A DNA stretch of 64,000 nucleotides, taken from Pseudoalteromonas piscicida (GTDB taxonomy: Bacteria; Pseudomonadota; Gammaproteobacteria; Enterobacterales; Alteromonadaceae). Below, in pieces: positions 30,801 to 41,351 of the stretch. The notes beneath the pieces are model-generated. The model made no database searches. It saw only the letters and a list, made by a program, of their open reading frames with translations, and had not been told where the DNA came from. The position numbers were made by a program, and so were the translations under genes. The stretch spans positions 3,680,501 through 3,744,500 of the forward strand of contig NZ_CP021646.1 of the NCBI RefSeq assembly GCF_002208135.1, in the 5' to 3' direction. The first letter of the stretch is position 1. Each line of letters begins with the position of its first letter.

Positions 30801-31782
30801 ATTTCGCTTCAAATAAAATAGGAGCAAGCGCTTCTTGATTACGACTAAATTGGATACCACTACTTTGCACCCACCAACCCTGCTGATCTGGTCGTAATAG
30901 AAATTGCGCATCGTCTAGTGCCAACGTGCGCTGATTTTCATCTTCTTGCCATATCAATACGCTGGGCTTGATATCCACCGTAATATCTTGCAACGTACCT
31001 TGCTCAAAACCTAACCATAACTGAGCATTGATGTCTGCTTTAAGATCCGGGTGCGCTAGGGTAATAAGTTCTTCTAGCCAATCGACCGGATTAACCTTAT
31101 CCGCGGATACATAGATATTACCCGCCAATTCACGTAGCTTTCGCCCTGACAAAGAAAGACGAGCGTTAAACTGGCCTTGAGAAAACCCCGGTAATGCGAT
31201 TTCTCCCGCACCTTCGTGTAATGCGCTAGAGTTTTGCCACACCAAATCCTTCAGTAACAAACGATGAGTCTTACCGCTAGAAAAAGTAATATTAAGACGA
31301 CTATTTTGCACCGCAAAATGTCCTACATCGCCTAAGAAAAGGCTTTCAATTAATGCTTGCTGCTCAAATTCACCTTGATCTTGAGCCGCACTTAACTTGC
31401 TCAAGTCTATATCTGCTTCAAACCCTTCTAGCACAAAGTAGTTCGATGCGATCTGCATTTGTCTTACAGATTCGAATACATTGAGTTGTAAAGAGGTTTT
31501 GGCAATATTAATGGAGATTGGCGAGTCTTTATTATCTTTAAAAGAGAGTGATTCCAACACAAGGGCAGGTCCGTTGCCTTCCCAACTCGCACTGATCTGG
31601 CCGATGCTAATATCAACATTAAGTTGCTTTTGGATCAGTGCTTCGATGTTACTCTTGTAATCATTTGCATAGGGTAAGGCGTACTTTAGTGCAGACACCA
31701 GCACCGCGAGTGTCACTAAAGTTATCGCAAAAATTTGCCACGCTTTACGCAGGCAGAAAAAACAGACGGCCTTAGCCTGCAT
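27856..31782 (-). CDS. yhdP: AsmA-like phospholipid transport protein YhdP
   Basis: Very large (1308 residues) inner-membrane-anchored periplasmic protein of the AsmA/TamB type. In E. coli YhdP is one of the bridges that carry phospholipids to the outer membrane. One N-terminal membrane helix (about residues 12-33), then long beta-rich repeats (DUF3971 in the middle, AsmA-like C-terminal part near 1050-1230), and a polar, disordered tail of about 65 residues. It follows rng by 13 bases in the tldD-nit-yhdP-rng-maf-mreDCB run. Confidence 0.93.
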   Translation of the reverse strand: MQAKAVCFFCLRKAWQIFAITLVTLAVLVSALKYALPYANDYKSNIEALIQKQLNVDISIGQISASWEGNGPALVLESLSFKDNKDSPISINIAKTSLQLNVFESVRQMQIASNYFVLEGFEADIDLSKLSAAQDQGEFEQQALIESLFLGDVGHFAVQNSRLNITFSSGKTHRLLLKDLVWQNSSALHEGAGEIALPGFSQGQFNARLSLSGRKLRELAGNIYVSADKVNPVDWLEELITLAHPDLKADINAQLWLGFEQGTLQDITVDIKPSVLIWQEDENQRTLALDDAQFLLRPDQQGWWVQSSGIQFSRNQEALAPILFEAKWHKDNKTFWLKDINANFLAELAQLAKFPGRDLLYGMNPNGQLSAAKFSLSNNNAFSAWGVVEEIAFEPFHGIPGIYGTRLEMSATDEQIRLNLSAEQTELLSKETFKDNIEIQQLTGDVYIRNQQSQGWRISSPNFWLSNQDVALATEFSLQLSDEPRLDLYAELFGGRGEIASQYFPVSIMRKSLVDYLEAGIQSGQHLQTQVLLSGALSQFPFADKQGQFEVKSRLNDVTFGFAPDWPSVTSGDVTLHFENERMDIYAHRGELVNQSIDEGVIVSIADLNHADVLTVDINHTTKASTLQPFFAATPLADPLANILDIVQGKGKAKGDVQLAVDLHSGAVHAKGDIYLDNNPVFLAKPGMQLQQVKGVVSFDDDNIKVNDLTATWLDMPLSLDLSGSGDKQNYQVTTKVSLEAGIEQLQPHANGIIDGYFEGNSVLSTDLMLNFADAGFNYKAKFASDLRGITSHLPEQFGKPAEQAKLLSGTVLGDDISNLVTASLDNQLYFNGIIENESGVMRNAHLIIGSKDEGLNAAGFDITIKQQEVELLPWLPLINRIIKAPSSGSDPGFLPALNRVEGSFSRLTFSEIPFHDVDFTMASIDGPMQLKINSKEMRSQVAIPASNSSRPIHINSDYLRLNLPKSEAQQEAVKTDIHSLDWLLSLPATEFVCGDCKVGEYQLDQVNMSLFGDGNRLNISELVIDKKDHKLNASGRFEQGKTSLSGALNSDDFGELMDEFDITSTIKDSRANIDFALNWQGAPYEMDLPSLGGELTWRLGEGHLAEISDKGARVFSLLSLDSLIRKLRLDFRDVFSKGFFYNSMSGSVQLTNGIAITEDSKLDGVPADLTIRGYADLNTHEINYDLAVAPQVTSSLPVIMAWAVNPVTGLAALALDKVIHSARVISEINFKITGTMQEPVVTEVDRKSKEIELPKPVMPPSEEVTPDGSDENTSKEAPALNSESHPSATLKQSEQPLVSQNKESGNG

Positions 31783-31795
31783 GTACCGCTACCCT

Positions 31796-33268
31796 TTACA
31801 TCATTACTACGTCAAACTGCTCTTGGCTATATAAGCTCTCAGTTTGAATGCTAACCTGCTTACCAATAAATAATTCAAGCTCAGCTAAATTATGATACTC
31901 GTCGTTAATCAAGGCTTCGCTCACCGCTGGCGAGGCATAAACCATAAATTTGTCTGCATCATAAGCACGATTAACACGCACGATTTCTCTTAAGATTTCA
32001 TAACAAACGGTTTCGACTGTTTTTAGTGAACCACGACCTGAGCAAGATGGACACACATCACAAAGAATATGCTCCAGGCTTTCACGCGTGCGCTTGCGAG
32101 TCATTTCGACAAGACCAAGCGCAGAGAGACCATTGATATTAGCTTTTGCTCGGTCTTTAGACAACGCAGTTTCTAAAGAGTGCAATACTCGACGTTTATG
32201 CTCGTCTGATACCATGTCGATAAAATCGATAATAATGATACCACCAAGGTTTCTTAACCTTAATTGCCTAGCAATTGCCGACGTCGCTTCAACATTAGTA
32301 TTAAAAATCGTTTCTTCAAGATTGCGATGGCCAACAAATGCGCCAGTATTGACATCAACGGTTGTCATTGCTTCTGTTTGGTCGATGATGAGGTAGCCAC
32401 CAGATTTTAGCTCAACCTTACGATGTAGCGCTTTTTGGATCTCAGACTCAACATCAAACAAGTCAAAAATGGGTCGCTCACCGGGATAGTATTCAAGTGC
32501 ACTTGCGAGTTGGGGAACAAACTCTTCGGTGAAAAGTGTTAGCTCTTGGTAGGTTAGCTTTGAGTCAACACGGATACGCTCCATATCCTCACCAACATAA
32601 TCACGCAAGGTTCGAAATGCCAAAGTAAGATCTTCGTGCAAGATTTTCGCTTTGCTCGTTTTACGGCGGCGAGTCACAATTTTTTGCCAGAGTTTTTTCA
32701 AAAACTCTGCATCATGCTGTAATTCGGCTTCCGAAGCGCCTTCAGCAGCGGTGCGAACGATAAAACCACCGTTTTCGTCGTTATATTGTGCAACGATTTC
32801 TTTTAACCGGTCACGCTCTTGTTCGGTTTCAATGCGCTGGCTAACCCCCACATGAGTCGCGTCTGGCATAAACACCAAATAGCGTGAGGGAATCGTGATA
32901 TCCGTTGTCAGCCTAGCGCCTTTTGTGCCAAGCGGATCTTTGACCACTTGTACCATAATGAACTGGCCTTGTTTAACCAGCTCACGAATATCCTGCACTT
33001 TTTTAACTGGGGACTCGGCCACCCCTTCTTCAATAGAAGCGCTGTTCACGATATCTGACGCATGTAGAAACGCCGCTTTTTCCAAGCCGATATCCACAAA
33101 AGCAGCCTGCATACCAGGAAGCACTCGGCTCACTTTGCCAAGATAAATGTTACCAACGATGCCTAGGTTACCGATCCGTTCAACCTGAACTTCTTGCAGC
33201 ACCCCATTTTCGATTAAGGCTACGCGACTTTCACTTGGGGTGACATTGATTAGTAGTTCGCTACTCAT
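31796..33268 (-). CDS. rng: Ribonuclease G
   Basis: Endoribonuclease of the RNase E/G family, which matures the 16S rRNA 5' end. An S1-like RNA-binding domain (about 35-125) precedes the catalytic DNase I-like domain (ITVDVNTGAFVG-type motif with acidic residues, and IIIDFIDM). The zinc-link cysteines appear in CDVCPSCSGRG. 490 residues, lacking the long C-terminal scaffold of RNase E. 3 bases from maf. Confidence 0.96.
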   Translation of the reverse strand: MSSELLINVTPSESRVALIENGVLQEVQVERIGNLGIVGNIYLGKVSRVLPGMQAAFVDIGLEKAAFLHASDIVNSASIEEGVAESPVKKVQDIRELVKQGQFIMVQVVKDPLGTKGARLTTDITIPSRYLVFMPDATHVGVSQRIETEQERDRLKEIVAQYNDENGGFIVRTAAEGASEAELQHDAEFLKKLWQKIVTRRRKTSKAKILHEDLTLAFRTLRDYVGEDMERIRVDSKLTYQELTLFTEEFVPQLASALEYYPGERPIFDLFDVESEIQKALHRKVELKSGGYLIIDQTEAMTTVDVNTGAFVGHRNLEETIFNTNVEATSAIARQLRLRNLGGIIIIDFIDMVSDEHKRRVLHSLETALSKDRAKANINGLSALGLVEMTRKRTRESLEHILCDVCPSCSGRGSLKTVETVCYEILREIVRVNRAYDADKFMVYASPAVSEALINDEYHNLAELELFIGKQVSIQTESLYSQEQFDVVMM

Positions 33269-33271
33269 ATT

Positions 33272-33838
33272 TTATTTTAAAAACCGTTGAATTAATTCGT
33301 CTGTCTCATACAAAGGTAAGCCTACAACTGCAAAATAGCTACCTTGGATCTCAGTTACAAAGCGCCCACCTAACCCTTGGATCCCATAGCCACCCGCTTT
33401 ATCTTGTGGCTCGTTAGTATCCCAGTAGGCATCAATTTCAGTTTCACTAAGCGTTTTAAAGGTCACATTGGTCACAATCACATCGCTCAGTACTTTGTTT
33501 GTATTTGCAAGCGCAATCGCAGTCATCACCTGATGCGTATGACCAGAAAGACGCTGCATCATCGCTTTGAAATCCGCTTTATCACGAGGCTTGCCAAGCG
33601 CTTCTCCGTCAATGACGACCACAGTGTCACTGCCAAGAACCGGCCTGTCGGTATACCCTAGCGCCACACCTGATTGCGCTTTTAAACACGCTAAACGTTC
33701 CACCAACTGTAATGCCGTTTCATCGTCTAGCGGGCTTTCGTCTGCATCAACACTAAATTGCTCGAACGGATAACCAAGCTGGGTTAATAGCGCTTTGCGA
33801 CGTGGAGAAGCTGAAGCTAAATATAAAGAGATAGACAT
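33272..33838 (-). CDS. maf: Maf family nucleotide pyrophosphatase (YhdE type)
   Basis: House-cleaning dTTP/UTP pyrophosphatase. 188 residues with the N-terminal LASASPRRKALLTQLG motif, SDTVV and the GKPRDKADF stretch. Immediately follows mreD (shared base 33838), as in E. coli mreBCD-yhdE-rng. Confidence 0.95.
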   Translation of the reverse strand: MSISLYLASASPRRKALLTQLGYPFEQFSVDADESPLDDETALQLVERLACLKAQSGVALGYTDRPVLGSDTVVVIDGEALGKPRDKADFKAMMQRLSGHTHQVMTAIALANTNKVLSDVIVTNVTFKTLSETEIDAYWDTNEPQDKAGGYGIQGLGGRFVTEIQGSYFAVVGLPLYETDELIQRFLK

Positions 33839-34317
33839 TATCTGATCCTAAACTGTCTACGATATTTTCTCAGCAGTGGGAATATCCACAGCCAGCACAC
33901 CATGCCCGTAACCGCAGGCCACAGATAATGCGGGTTAAAGTAGATATCAAGCAAGAAATGATTAAGCCAAAATTGTAACAAATGATAGAGCGCGAGAAAT
34001 AGCCCGATCAGTACTGCTTGCTGCCAGATGGAGAAATTACGAATTTTCTGAAAGTTGCTGGCGGTAATATAAATACAAATGGAATAGGTCAACGAGTTCA
34101 CCCCGAGTGGCGCGCCCATCGCTAAATCTATTATCAGGCCTGTCATCCAAGCCCAACCAATATTCACACGGTGAGGTACTGCCAAAGACCAGTACATCAG
34201 CACCAATAATACCCAATCGGGACGAAAGGGCTCAAGTGAGAATGGTAATGGCATAAGCGCCATGATTAACGCAACAAAGACACTCAAAGCAATCGATAAG
34301 TTGCTATGTTTACTCAT
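33838..34317 (-). CDS. mreD: Rod shape-determining protein MreD
   Basis: Integral membrane protein of the elongasome that links MreC to the synthases. 159 residues with about five hydrophobic helices and the conserved DWVLLVLMYWSLAVPHRVNIG region. Overlaps mreC by 8 bases. Confidence 0.95.
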   Translation of the reverse strand: MSKHSNLSIALSVFVALIMALMPLPFSLEPFRPDWVLLVLMYWSLAVPHRVNIGWAWMTGLIIDLAMGAPLGVNSLTYSICIYITASNFQKIRNFSIWQQAVLIGLFLALYHLLQFWLNHFLLDIYFNPHYLWPAVTGMVCWLWIFPLLRKYRRQFRIR

Positions 34318-35151
34318 GATTAATTGCCTCTTGGCTACGTTTACCTAACACCACGAGTAAGCGAATACGATCTAATTGCGCAACCGGCTCTGCCTGTACT
34401 TGCGCAAATGGCAAGCCTTCGTCTCTGTCTATCTCGGTGACTACTGCCACCGGATAGCCCTCAGGGAAAGTACCACCAAGCCCTGAAGTGACCAACACAT
34501 CGCCAATGCGAATATCCATGCTATGCGGTACATGAGCCAGGCGAACGTTATTGATTTTACCCGTCCCCTCTACCACAGTACGAACGTCATTACGCAATAT
34601 TCTGACCGGTGTCGCATGGGTGGTATCAGTCATAAGCAGCACCCTTGATGTCGTGGTACCCACTTGAGTTAGCTGTCCAACAATGCCCATTTCGTCAATA
34701 ACTGCCTGCCCTTCGCTGATCCCATCAATCGTACCGCGATTAATCACAACCTGATGACTATAAGGGTTCGAATGAACAGACAACACTTGAGATATTAAAC
34801 GTTGATTGGTTTCCCTAGCCGAAGCACCTAATAAGGCGCGTAATTCTTGATTTTCTTTTTGCAAAAACTGAAGTTGCTGTAATTGCTCACTCTGTATTAA
34901 TTGTTTTTCCCTGAGTGCTTGGTTTTCTTGTTGCAACTTTTCTCTGGTATTGAGACTTTTTAGGCCCAAGTTGAACGCTTCATAGGGAATGTTAGCGACG
35001 TACAGTAGCGGACTGACCAAAGTGTTTAAACTGGTTCGCACCATAGTCCCACCAACCGTGTAACGGTCACCAATGATCAGAATAATACTAAGCACAACTG
35101 CGACAGTAAGTCGCAGTTGTAAAGGAACGGTTCGGCCAAATAATAAATTCA

Positions 35152-35152
<1 letters not shown>
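34310..35152 (-). CDS. mreC: Rod shape-determining protein MreC
   Basis: Bitopic elongasome protein. N-terminal membrane helix (about residues 14-32), a coiled coil rich in Gln/Leu/Glu (about 68-105), then the beta-rich periplasmic domain. 280 residues. Shares one base with mreB, so co-translated. Confidence 0.96.
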
Positions 35153-36222
<1,070 letters not shown>

Positions 36223-36262
36223 TCAAACAAAGCAGCATCACCTGCTGCTCTTAATTTACTAC

Positions 36263-38275
36263 TTATCGCTCTCGAACAAGTCGAAAACCTATATAATTCG
36301 CTCTAAAATCTGGCGCTAACGCTAAGCGAGTTGACACTCGAGCCAAACTCGGCGCGAAGTTCCATGCACCGCCACGCACTGTAACATCGCTCTGAGAAGC
36401 ACGCTTTTGCGTCCACTCCCATACGTTTCCTACAGTATCATATAAGCCATAGCTATTCGGTGAAAATTGGGCCACAGGTGAAGGACTTTTGTTAGACCAC
36501 TCACTACCACACCAACCACAATTAGCTAGGTTTCTTCCGATTTCATTACCCCAAGGGTACTCAGATGCAGTGCCTGCACGCGCAGCGTATTCCCACTCGA
36601 CTTCATTGGGTAGTCTAAATTGCTGTCCTTTTTCGCCAGACAACCAGTTGGCGTACGCCTTCGCATCATCGTAGGCAACACAAACAACAGGGAAATTATC
36701 TGACTGTTCGTAACCAGGACTTTCCCAGTTATATTCTAGCTCCCAGACTGGTTCGCCATTTTTATAATATGCGCAGCCTTTACCTTGCTCAGCTAAGGTT
36801 TTATATCCAGTGCTTTGCGTAAAACGGCGAAAAGCTGCCACTGTAACCTCTGTGCTCTGCATGGCATATGAATGGCTCAACACTTTTTCAACAATCGGAC
36901 GCTCATTTGGTAAACCATTACCCGTCAGGTCGCCCATTTTAAAAGTGCCTGCTGGAATAATAGCCAGCTCATTATCAGTGGCTGCTACGGCGATCACCTG
37001 TACTTGTTGAGCTTCAGGTTCAGCCTTTTTTGTCACAACCGCGGTAACCGGTTGACGTTTTTTGACCAATTTTGCATTAATGGTTTGCGCGGCTCGCAGA
37101 TTAATACGTGCCTTATAAGGTTCATAACCTAATTTACGGATCTCAACATCATAAAACCCGGCAGGAATTGCTACTGTCGTTTTTGTCGCGCCGTAGCTGA
37201 CTCCATTAATAAACACTTCGTCGTCGTAAACATTTGATCTTAAAGTCAACTCGACTGTTTTATCAGCCGTTTGAGACTTTTTTACAAGAGAGGTCTCCCC
37301 GACTGGTTGTTTAGTAATAGTCGCGACTTCAACCGGCTTACTTTGCTCGTCTGAAAAAGTCAGTTGATTATCACTGTAGACTGTAGAGTAGTTCGACTGG
37401 TAATTTACGGCAAGCGGAGTGCCATATTCAGCACAATAACGATTGTCTAAGCTCAATAAGTTACATAAGCGACTGCTATTTACGTCACCACGCATTGTCA
37501 CGCTGAGGTTAACGTTGTAGTTACCTTGTCCACTAAATCCACTGCTTACAACGTGGCTGCTAACTACTTGAACCTGCGCGCCAGCCATATTGCGTTTTGG
37601 CTCGACAACACGGCTCTCGGTTAGGTTTGCAAAAATCTGATCAATAAAACGCTTGGTTGCTTTTTGAAGCCCCATTTGCTGACCACGCTGTTCACACGCT
37701 GCCAAGGTTTCTGTGCGCTTACAGTTAATTGTGTGGTCTACCTCTAGCGTACCTTCACGAGTAAATTCATTACGTAGTCGCTCTACTCGCGCCGTGCCAA
37801 GCTGATCCTTTAAGTTTTCAAGTGTATTTACTAAGGTGTGCTTAGTCACACGGACTTGCTCAATATCTTTACGCTGTGATGCAATCGCCGCAATTTGCAT
37901 CGCAATGTCTTCTTTATTCTGCTTGTGATCTGCCACCGCTTGTTGATAACGTGTTTGCGCAGAAGAAATATCAATAGAAGGATCATCAATTAGCCGACGA
38001 TACAACTCATTCATTGCATCTAAGGCCTGATTTTTTTCTTTATCTAACTCACCTGAACGTTTTCTCAATAACTCAAGTTGAGACTGCAGACGCGTTTCCT
38101 CTGCTAGGTGTTTTTCTAAAACGACCGAGTATCTGTCTAATTCACTTTGCTTATTAGACAATTCAGACTCTATGGCTGTGACCGTTGCGGTATCTTGCGC
38201 CATAGCGCTTTGAGCAACAGTACCCATGGCCAGAATCGAGGCCGATACAATAAAAGTTAAAGGAGCAATTCGCAT
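36263..38275 (-). CDS. Coiled-coil/PEGA/formylglycine-enzyme-like periplasmic protein
   Basis: Exported protein of 670 residues from ATG 38275 (a TTG start at 38299 is less likely because the signal peptide MRIAPLTF...SAMA then starts at residue 1). Domains in order: coiled coil (about 30-170), a region with paired cysteines (about 180-290), a PEGA carbohydrate-like domain (about 342-404), and a C-terminal FGE-sulfatase/SUMF1 domain (about 437-668). The FGE active-site cysteines near the C-terminal RGGAW motif are absent (RGGAWNFAPSLARVSTR has none), so I infer a binding role rather than formylglycine formation. Located directly upstream of mreB. Function unknown. Confidence 0.8.
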   Translation of the reverse strand: MRIAPLTFIVSASILAMGTVAQSAMAQDTATVTAIESELSNKQSELDRYSVVLEKHLAEETRLQSQLELLRKRSGELDKEKNQALDAMNELYRRLIDDPSIDISSAQTRYQQAVADHKQNKEDIAMQIAAIASQRKDIEQVRVTKHTLVNTLENLKDQLGTARVERLRNEFTREGTLEVDHTINCKRTETLAACEQRGQQMGLQKATKRFIDQIFANLTESRVVEPKRNMAGAQVQVVSSHVVSSGFSGQGNYNVNLSVTMRGDVNSSRLCNLLSLDNRYCAEYGTPLAVNYQSNYSTVYSDNQLTFSDEQSKPVEVATITKQPVGETSLVKKSQTADKTVELTLRSNVYDDEVFINGVSYGATKTTVAIPAGFYDVEIRKLGYEPYKARINLRAAQTINAKLVKKRQPVTAVVTKKAEPEAQQVQVIAVAATDNELAIIPAGTFKMGDLTGNGLPNERPIVEKVLSHSYAMQSTEVTVAAFRRFTQSTGYKTLAEQGKGCAYYKNGEPVWELEYNWESPGYEQSDNFPVVCVAYDDAKAYANWLSGEKGQQFRLPNEVEWEYAARAGTASEYPWGNEIGRNLANCGWCGSEWSNKSPSPVAQFSPNSYGLYDTVGNVWEWTQKRASQSDVTVRGGAWNFAPSLARVSTRLALAPDFRANYIGFRLVRER

Positions 38276-38299
38276 ATGTTCCATTCCCAACAGCGGCAA

Positions 38300-38574
38300 T
38301 TGTTTGGTCTTGTTATTTCTTATAGTTAGGGCTCTATGCTATGTACTTACAAAGTAAAACACAAGCTTTGCACAATTAATATCTGAGTTTACAACTATTA
38401 ACCAGCGTCTTGCCAGTTTTTAGCTGAGATTTTGTCTATTTTTCTCTAACATCGCGATGTGTTACTAATTCGAGTCCAAAATAGTCGGGAAGTAATTAAG
38501 AAGATACGATAACCTCTGGAGCGAAATGCTCGGGTTAATTATTATAGTACGCAAAATATCAAACTGACTTCATC
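38300..38574. other. Divergent promoter region
   Basis: About 275 bases between the FGE-like gene and the PLP enzyme, A/T-rich. A perfect 12-base palindrome, ACATCGCGATGT, lies at 38449-38460 and could be an operator. No clear promoter boxes chosen. Confidence 0.4.
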
Positions 38575-39495
38575 ATGCAAACCATCACAAACATCGCCGA
38601 GTCACCAACTCAAACCATTCACCACCCGATACTGGATAAATACGGTTTAACTTTGCTGGTTAAGCGTGATGATTTGCTCCATCCTATGATCCAAGGAAAC
38701 AAATGGCGTAAGCTAAAATACAACTTACTCCACCTAAAGCAAGCTGGCCTTGAAGAGTTAGTCACTTTTGGCGGGGCATTTTCTAACCACCTATACGCGA
38801 CCAGTATGGCTTGCAAACTTTTCTCAATCAAAGGGCACTTAATTGTAAGAGGCCCAGAGATTGACCGACACAACCCAACACTAAAAATGGCCAGTGCATG
38901 CGGACTAACACTTCATCCCGTGAGTCGAGTCGAGTATAGGCAAAGAAACCAACCTGATTACATGCAAACTCTACAAGCTAGATTTAACCATGCCTATATC
39001 ATACCTGAAGGCGGTACTAACGCGCTTGCGCTCAAAGGTGTTGAAGAGTTAGCGCATTCATTGCCTCAAAGTGATTATGTCATGACGGCAGTAGGCAGTG
39101 GCGGCACGATAGCAGGATTAATCTCAGGAGTACCTAAACAGACACAGGTTTTAGGTGTTACTGTACTAAAAGGTGCTGAATACTTAGCACGGGAGATACA
39201 TGAATTAATCACAGCTCAGCGCTGTGCACCATGGCAGCTACTCCATGATTTTCACCACGGAGGTTACGCTAAGACTACGCCTGAATTGCTGAGTTTTTGT
39301 CGTGAAATGAAGGTAAAATATAACTTGCCTCTTGAGCCTATTTACACGGGTAAACTGTTTTACGCTATTTTCACTTTGGCTAAACAAGGATACTTCAAAA
39401 AAGGCAGTGTGATCACCGCAATCCATACTGGCGGATTACAAGGATTAGATGGTTTACGGTATCTGGCAACTAAAAAGTATCCAAAACCCAAATAA
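38575..39495 (+). CDS. PLP-dependent ACC deaminase / D-cysteine desulfhydrase family protein
   Basis: Fold-type II PLP enzyme of 306 residues. The PLP lysine lies in QGNKWRKLKYN (about residues 41-51), followed by the FGGAFSNHLYA loop, EGGTNALALKG, and the phosphate-binding AVGSGGTIAG. This family includes 1-aminocyclopropane-1-carboxylate deaminases and D-cysteine desulfhydrases; sequence alone does not choose, but Alteromonadales proteins of this type are usually annotated as desulfhydrase-like. Stands alone, facing away from the FGE-like gene. Confidence 0.85.
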   Translation: MQTITNIAESPTQTIHHPILDKYGLTLLVKRDDLLHPMIQGNKWRKLKYNLLHLKQAGLEELVTFGGAFSNHLYATSMACKLFSIKGHLIVRGPEIDRHNPTLKMASACGLTLHPVSRVEYRQRNQPDYMQTLQARFNHAYIIPEGGTNALALKGVEELAHSLPQSDYVMTAVGSGGTIAGLISGVPKQTQVLGVTVLKGAEYLAREIHELITAQRCAPWQLLHDFHHGGYAKTTPELLSFCREMKVKYNLPLEPIYTGKLFYAIFTLAKQGYFKKGSVITAIHTGGLQGLDGLRYLATKKYPKPK

Positions 39496-39500
39496 GCTGC

Positions 39501-41129
39501 TTAATGAATATCGGCGAGCTGTTGTAATGGTGCGGAAAAATAATGCCCTTGGGCCCCTTTCACTCCAAGCCCTTTGATGCAAGTCAATTCAGTAACGGTT
39601 TCAACCCCCACTGCATATACGGGAATACCCAAGCTTCTCGCTTGAGCGACTATTTGCTTAACTGTGCGTTTACGATATGCAGACTTTTCAATGCCATGTA
39701 CTAGCTCATAGCTGAGCTTGATAGCTTTTATCAACTCAGCAAGCGGGGAGCGCCCTAGCGTAAGAGCCTGTGTAACATTATCCAAATAAATATCGCACCC
39801 AAGTCGATTCAACCTATCAAAAGCGGCTAACAACCGCTCTCCATGTTGATAGACCTCTTCTATGCTAAGTTCAAACCCAATTGCCGCACCACTATGAGAC
39901 GCGATAAGCTGCCCCTCTAGCCACTCAATAAACTGTCTATCCATCCAACTCGAAATGTGTAAGTTAATACTTACCTTGCCAAAACTTCTTTCCTGCTCAT
40001 AGACTGACAATACCTGCTTGACTATCGCTCTATCAAGAAACTGGAATTGCTCTGGCGTATAAAGATGTTGTATCACCTGCTTGGCCGAAATTCTCCCCAT
40101 TTCTTTATGAGTCACCCTCAGCAATGCTTCGCTTACAATCACGTCTTCAGCTAAAAAATCAAACAACGGCTGGAAGAATAAGGAAAACTGCCCGGCTTTT
40201 AGATAACTCAGCAAAGCCTCACCGTCCTCGCTAAGGCGTTTTGCCAATAACTCTGTAAGATGAACTAGATGGGTATGTTGCCACGCTTGATTTTGCGCAA
40301 TCGAGAGCGCTGATTTTGCACTTTGATAAACCTGTGTTTGTTGTTTATTTTCCTGATAAAAACAAGCACCAAGCTTGACTTTGCTGCGTGATAAATCGCC
40401 CCGAAAGTCTAGCAGTACTCTATAAACGATTTCATGCATTTGCTTTGCCAAGTCCATTCCTTTCGTCGCACCAACCTGTTTTACCGTCACGGCTAACGCT
40501 CCTGAAACAAGATATTTAACCGCGACAGTCCCAAACTCCCCAACACCTTTGACCAGAGCAAGCTGAAAATGTAACTGTAGATCAACTTCTTTAGGTGTGC
40601 TGCACTGCCAATGGATTAACGCAAATAATGCAAACTGCCCTTCAGGAGCGGGGGCTGGCAGAGCCACAGGCTGCTGGGCATTTGAGGTAGACTCAGCCTT
40701 ACCGTATAAAAACCACCACCGATGCACGAATAAAACTAGCCCAATAGACAATAGGTTGAAAAATATCAATATATATCCATGACTTATCCAAATGGATTCA
40801 TGATACAAGGTAATAGTTTGACCATTCGCTACAAATTGATGTTCTTCTGCATTCGGAGCAGGTAATAACGAAAAACCGTGCTTAACTGCTATTTCACTTA
40901 CTCCAGTGGCAGAAGCCTCAGCTGATAGCAGCGAAATTTCAGCCGCTGCTTCCTCTCCTTGCGTGTGAACCTGAAGATGCAACAAATGATTAAGAAGGAA
41001 ATTTAGACACAACAACACCGCCAAACTTACCGCGATTAGCTTTTTTTGATACTGACGACTAAATCCATCTAACAGCTGAATTGGCATAATGTTTTTATTG
41101 GGTGGAAAGATAACTGAAGTGTTGTTCAA
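39501..41129 (-). CDS. CsrD/MshH-like membrane protein with degenerate GGDEF and EAL domains
   Basis: 542 residues: two membrane helices (about 30-50 and 113-136) bracketing a short periplasmic part, a GGDEF-like domain without its signature (about 165-285), and an EAL domain (about 305-535). The EAL domain keeps EALLR but the second catalytic motif DDFGTG is replaced by DNVTQA, so it should not hydrolyse c-di-GMP. This is the pattern of E. coli CsrD, which guides RNase E to CsrB/CsrC RNAs, and of Vibrio/Shewanella MshH. Downstream of ssb, as MshH is. CsrD-like function is inferred. Confidence 0.78.
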   Translation of the reverse strand: MNNTSVIFPPNKNIMPIQLLDGFSRQYQKKLIAVSLAVLLCLNFLLNHLLHLQVHTQGEEAAAEISLLSAEASATGVSEIAVKHGFSLLPAPNAEEHQFVANGQTITLYHESIWISHGYILIFFNLLSIGLVLFVHRWWFLYGKAESTSNAQQPVALPAPAPEGQFALFALIHWQCSTPKEVDLQLHFQLALVKGVGEFGTVAVKYLVSGALAVTVKQVGATKGMDLAKQMHEIVYRVLLDFRGDLSRSKVKLGACFYQENKQQTQVYQSAKSALSIAQNQAWQHTHLVHLTELLAKRLSEDGEALLSYLKAGQFSLFFQPLFDFLAEDVIVSEALLRVTHKEMGRISAKQVIQHLYTPEQFQFLDRAIVKQVLSVYEQERSFGKVSINLHISSWMDRQFIEWLEGQLIASHSGAAIGFELSIEEVYQHGERLLAAFDRLNRLGCDIYLDNVTQALTLGRSPLAELIKAIKLSYELVHGIEKSAYRKRTVKQIVAQARSLGIPVYAVGVETVTELTCIKGLGVKGAQGHYFSAPLQQLADIH

Positions 41130-41305
41130 AATAGTGCAAAACTCAAGCGAGATAAGGCTTTTAATTGTACAGAAAGGATAAGCACCTGAGCCAAAACTAG
41201 AAATGCGTTAAGTTTATTAACCGTACAAACCGTACAAGATGTTAAGCTTTATCTAAGCTTACTTGTCACCATTTTCTTAAAGATATTTATACCAGTAAAA
41301 AACAA

Positions 41306-41331
41306 AAACCCCAGCGTGATGCTAGGGTTTT
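41306..41331 (-). terminator. Terminator of ssb
   Basis: On the minus strand AACCCTAGC and GCTGGGGTT pair (one G-T or mismatch position) around ATCAC, followed by TTTTGTTTT. It lies 20 bases after the ssb stop and separates ssb from the csrD-like gene. Confidence 0.8.
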
Positions 41332-41351
41332 CTTAGATGCTATACCACCAT

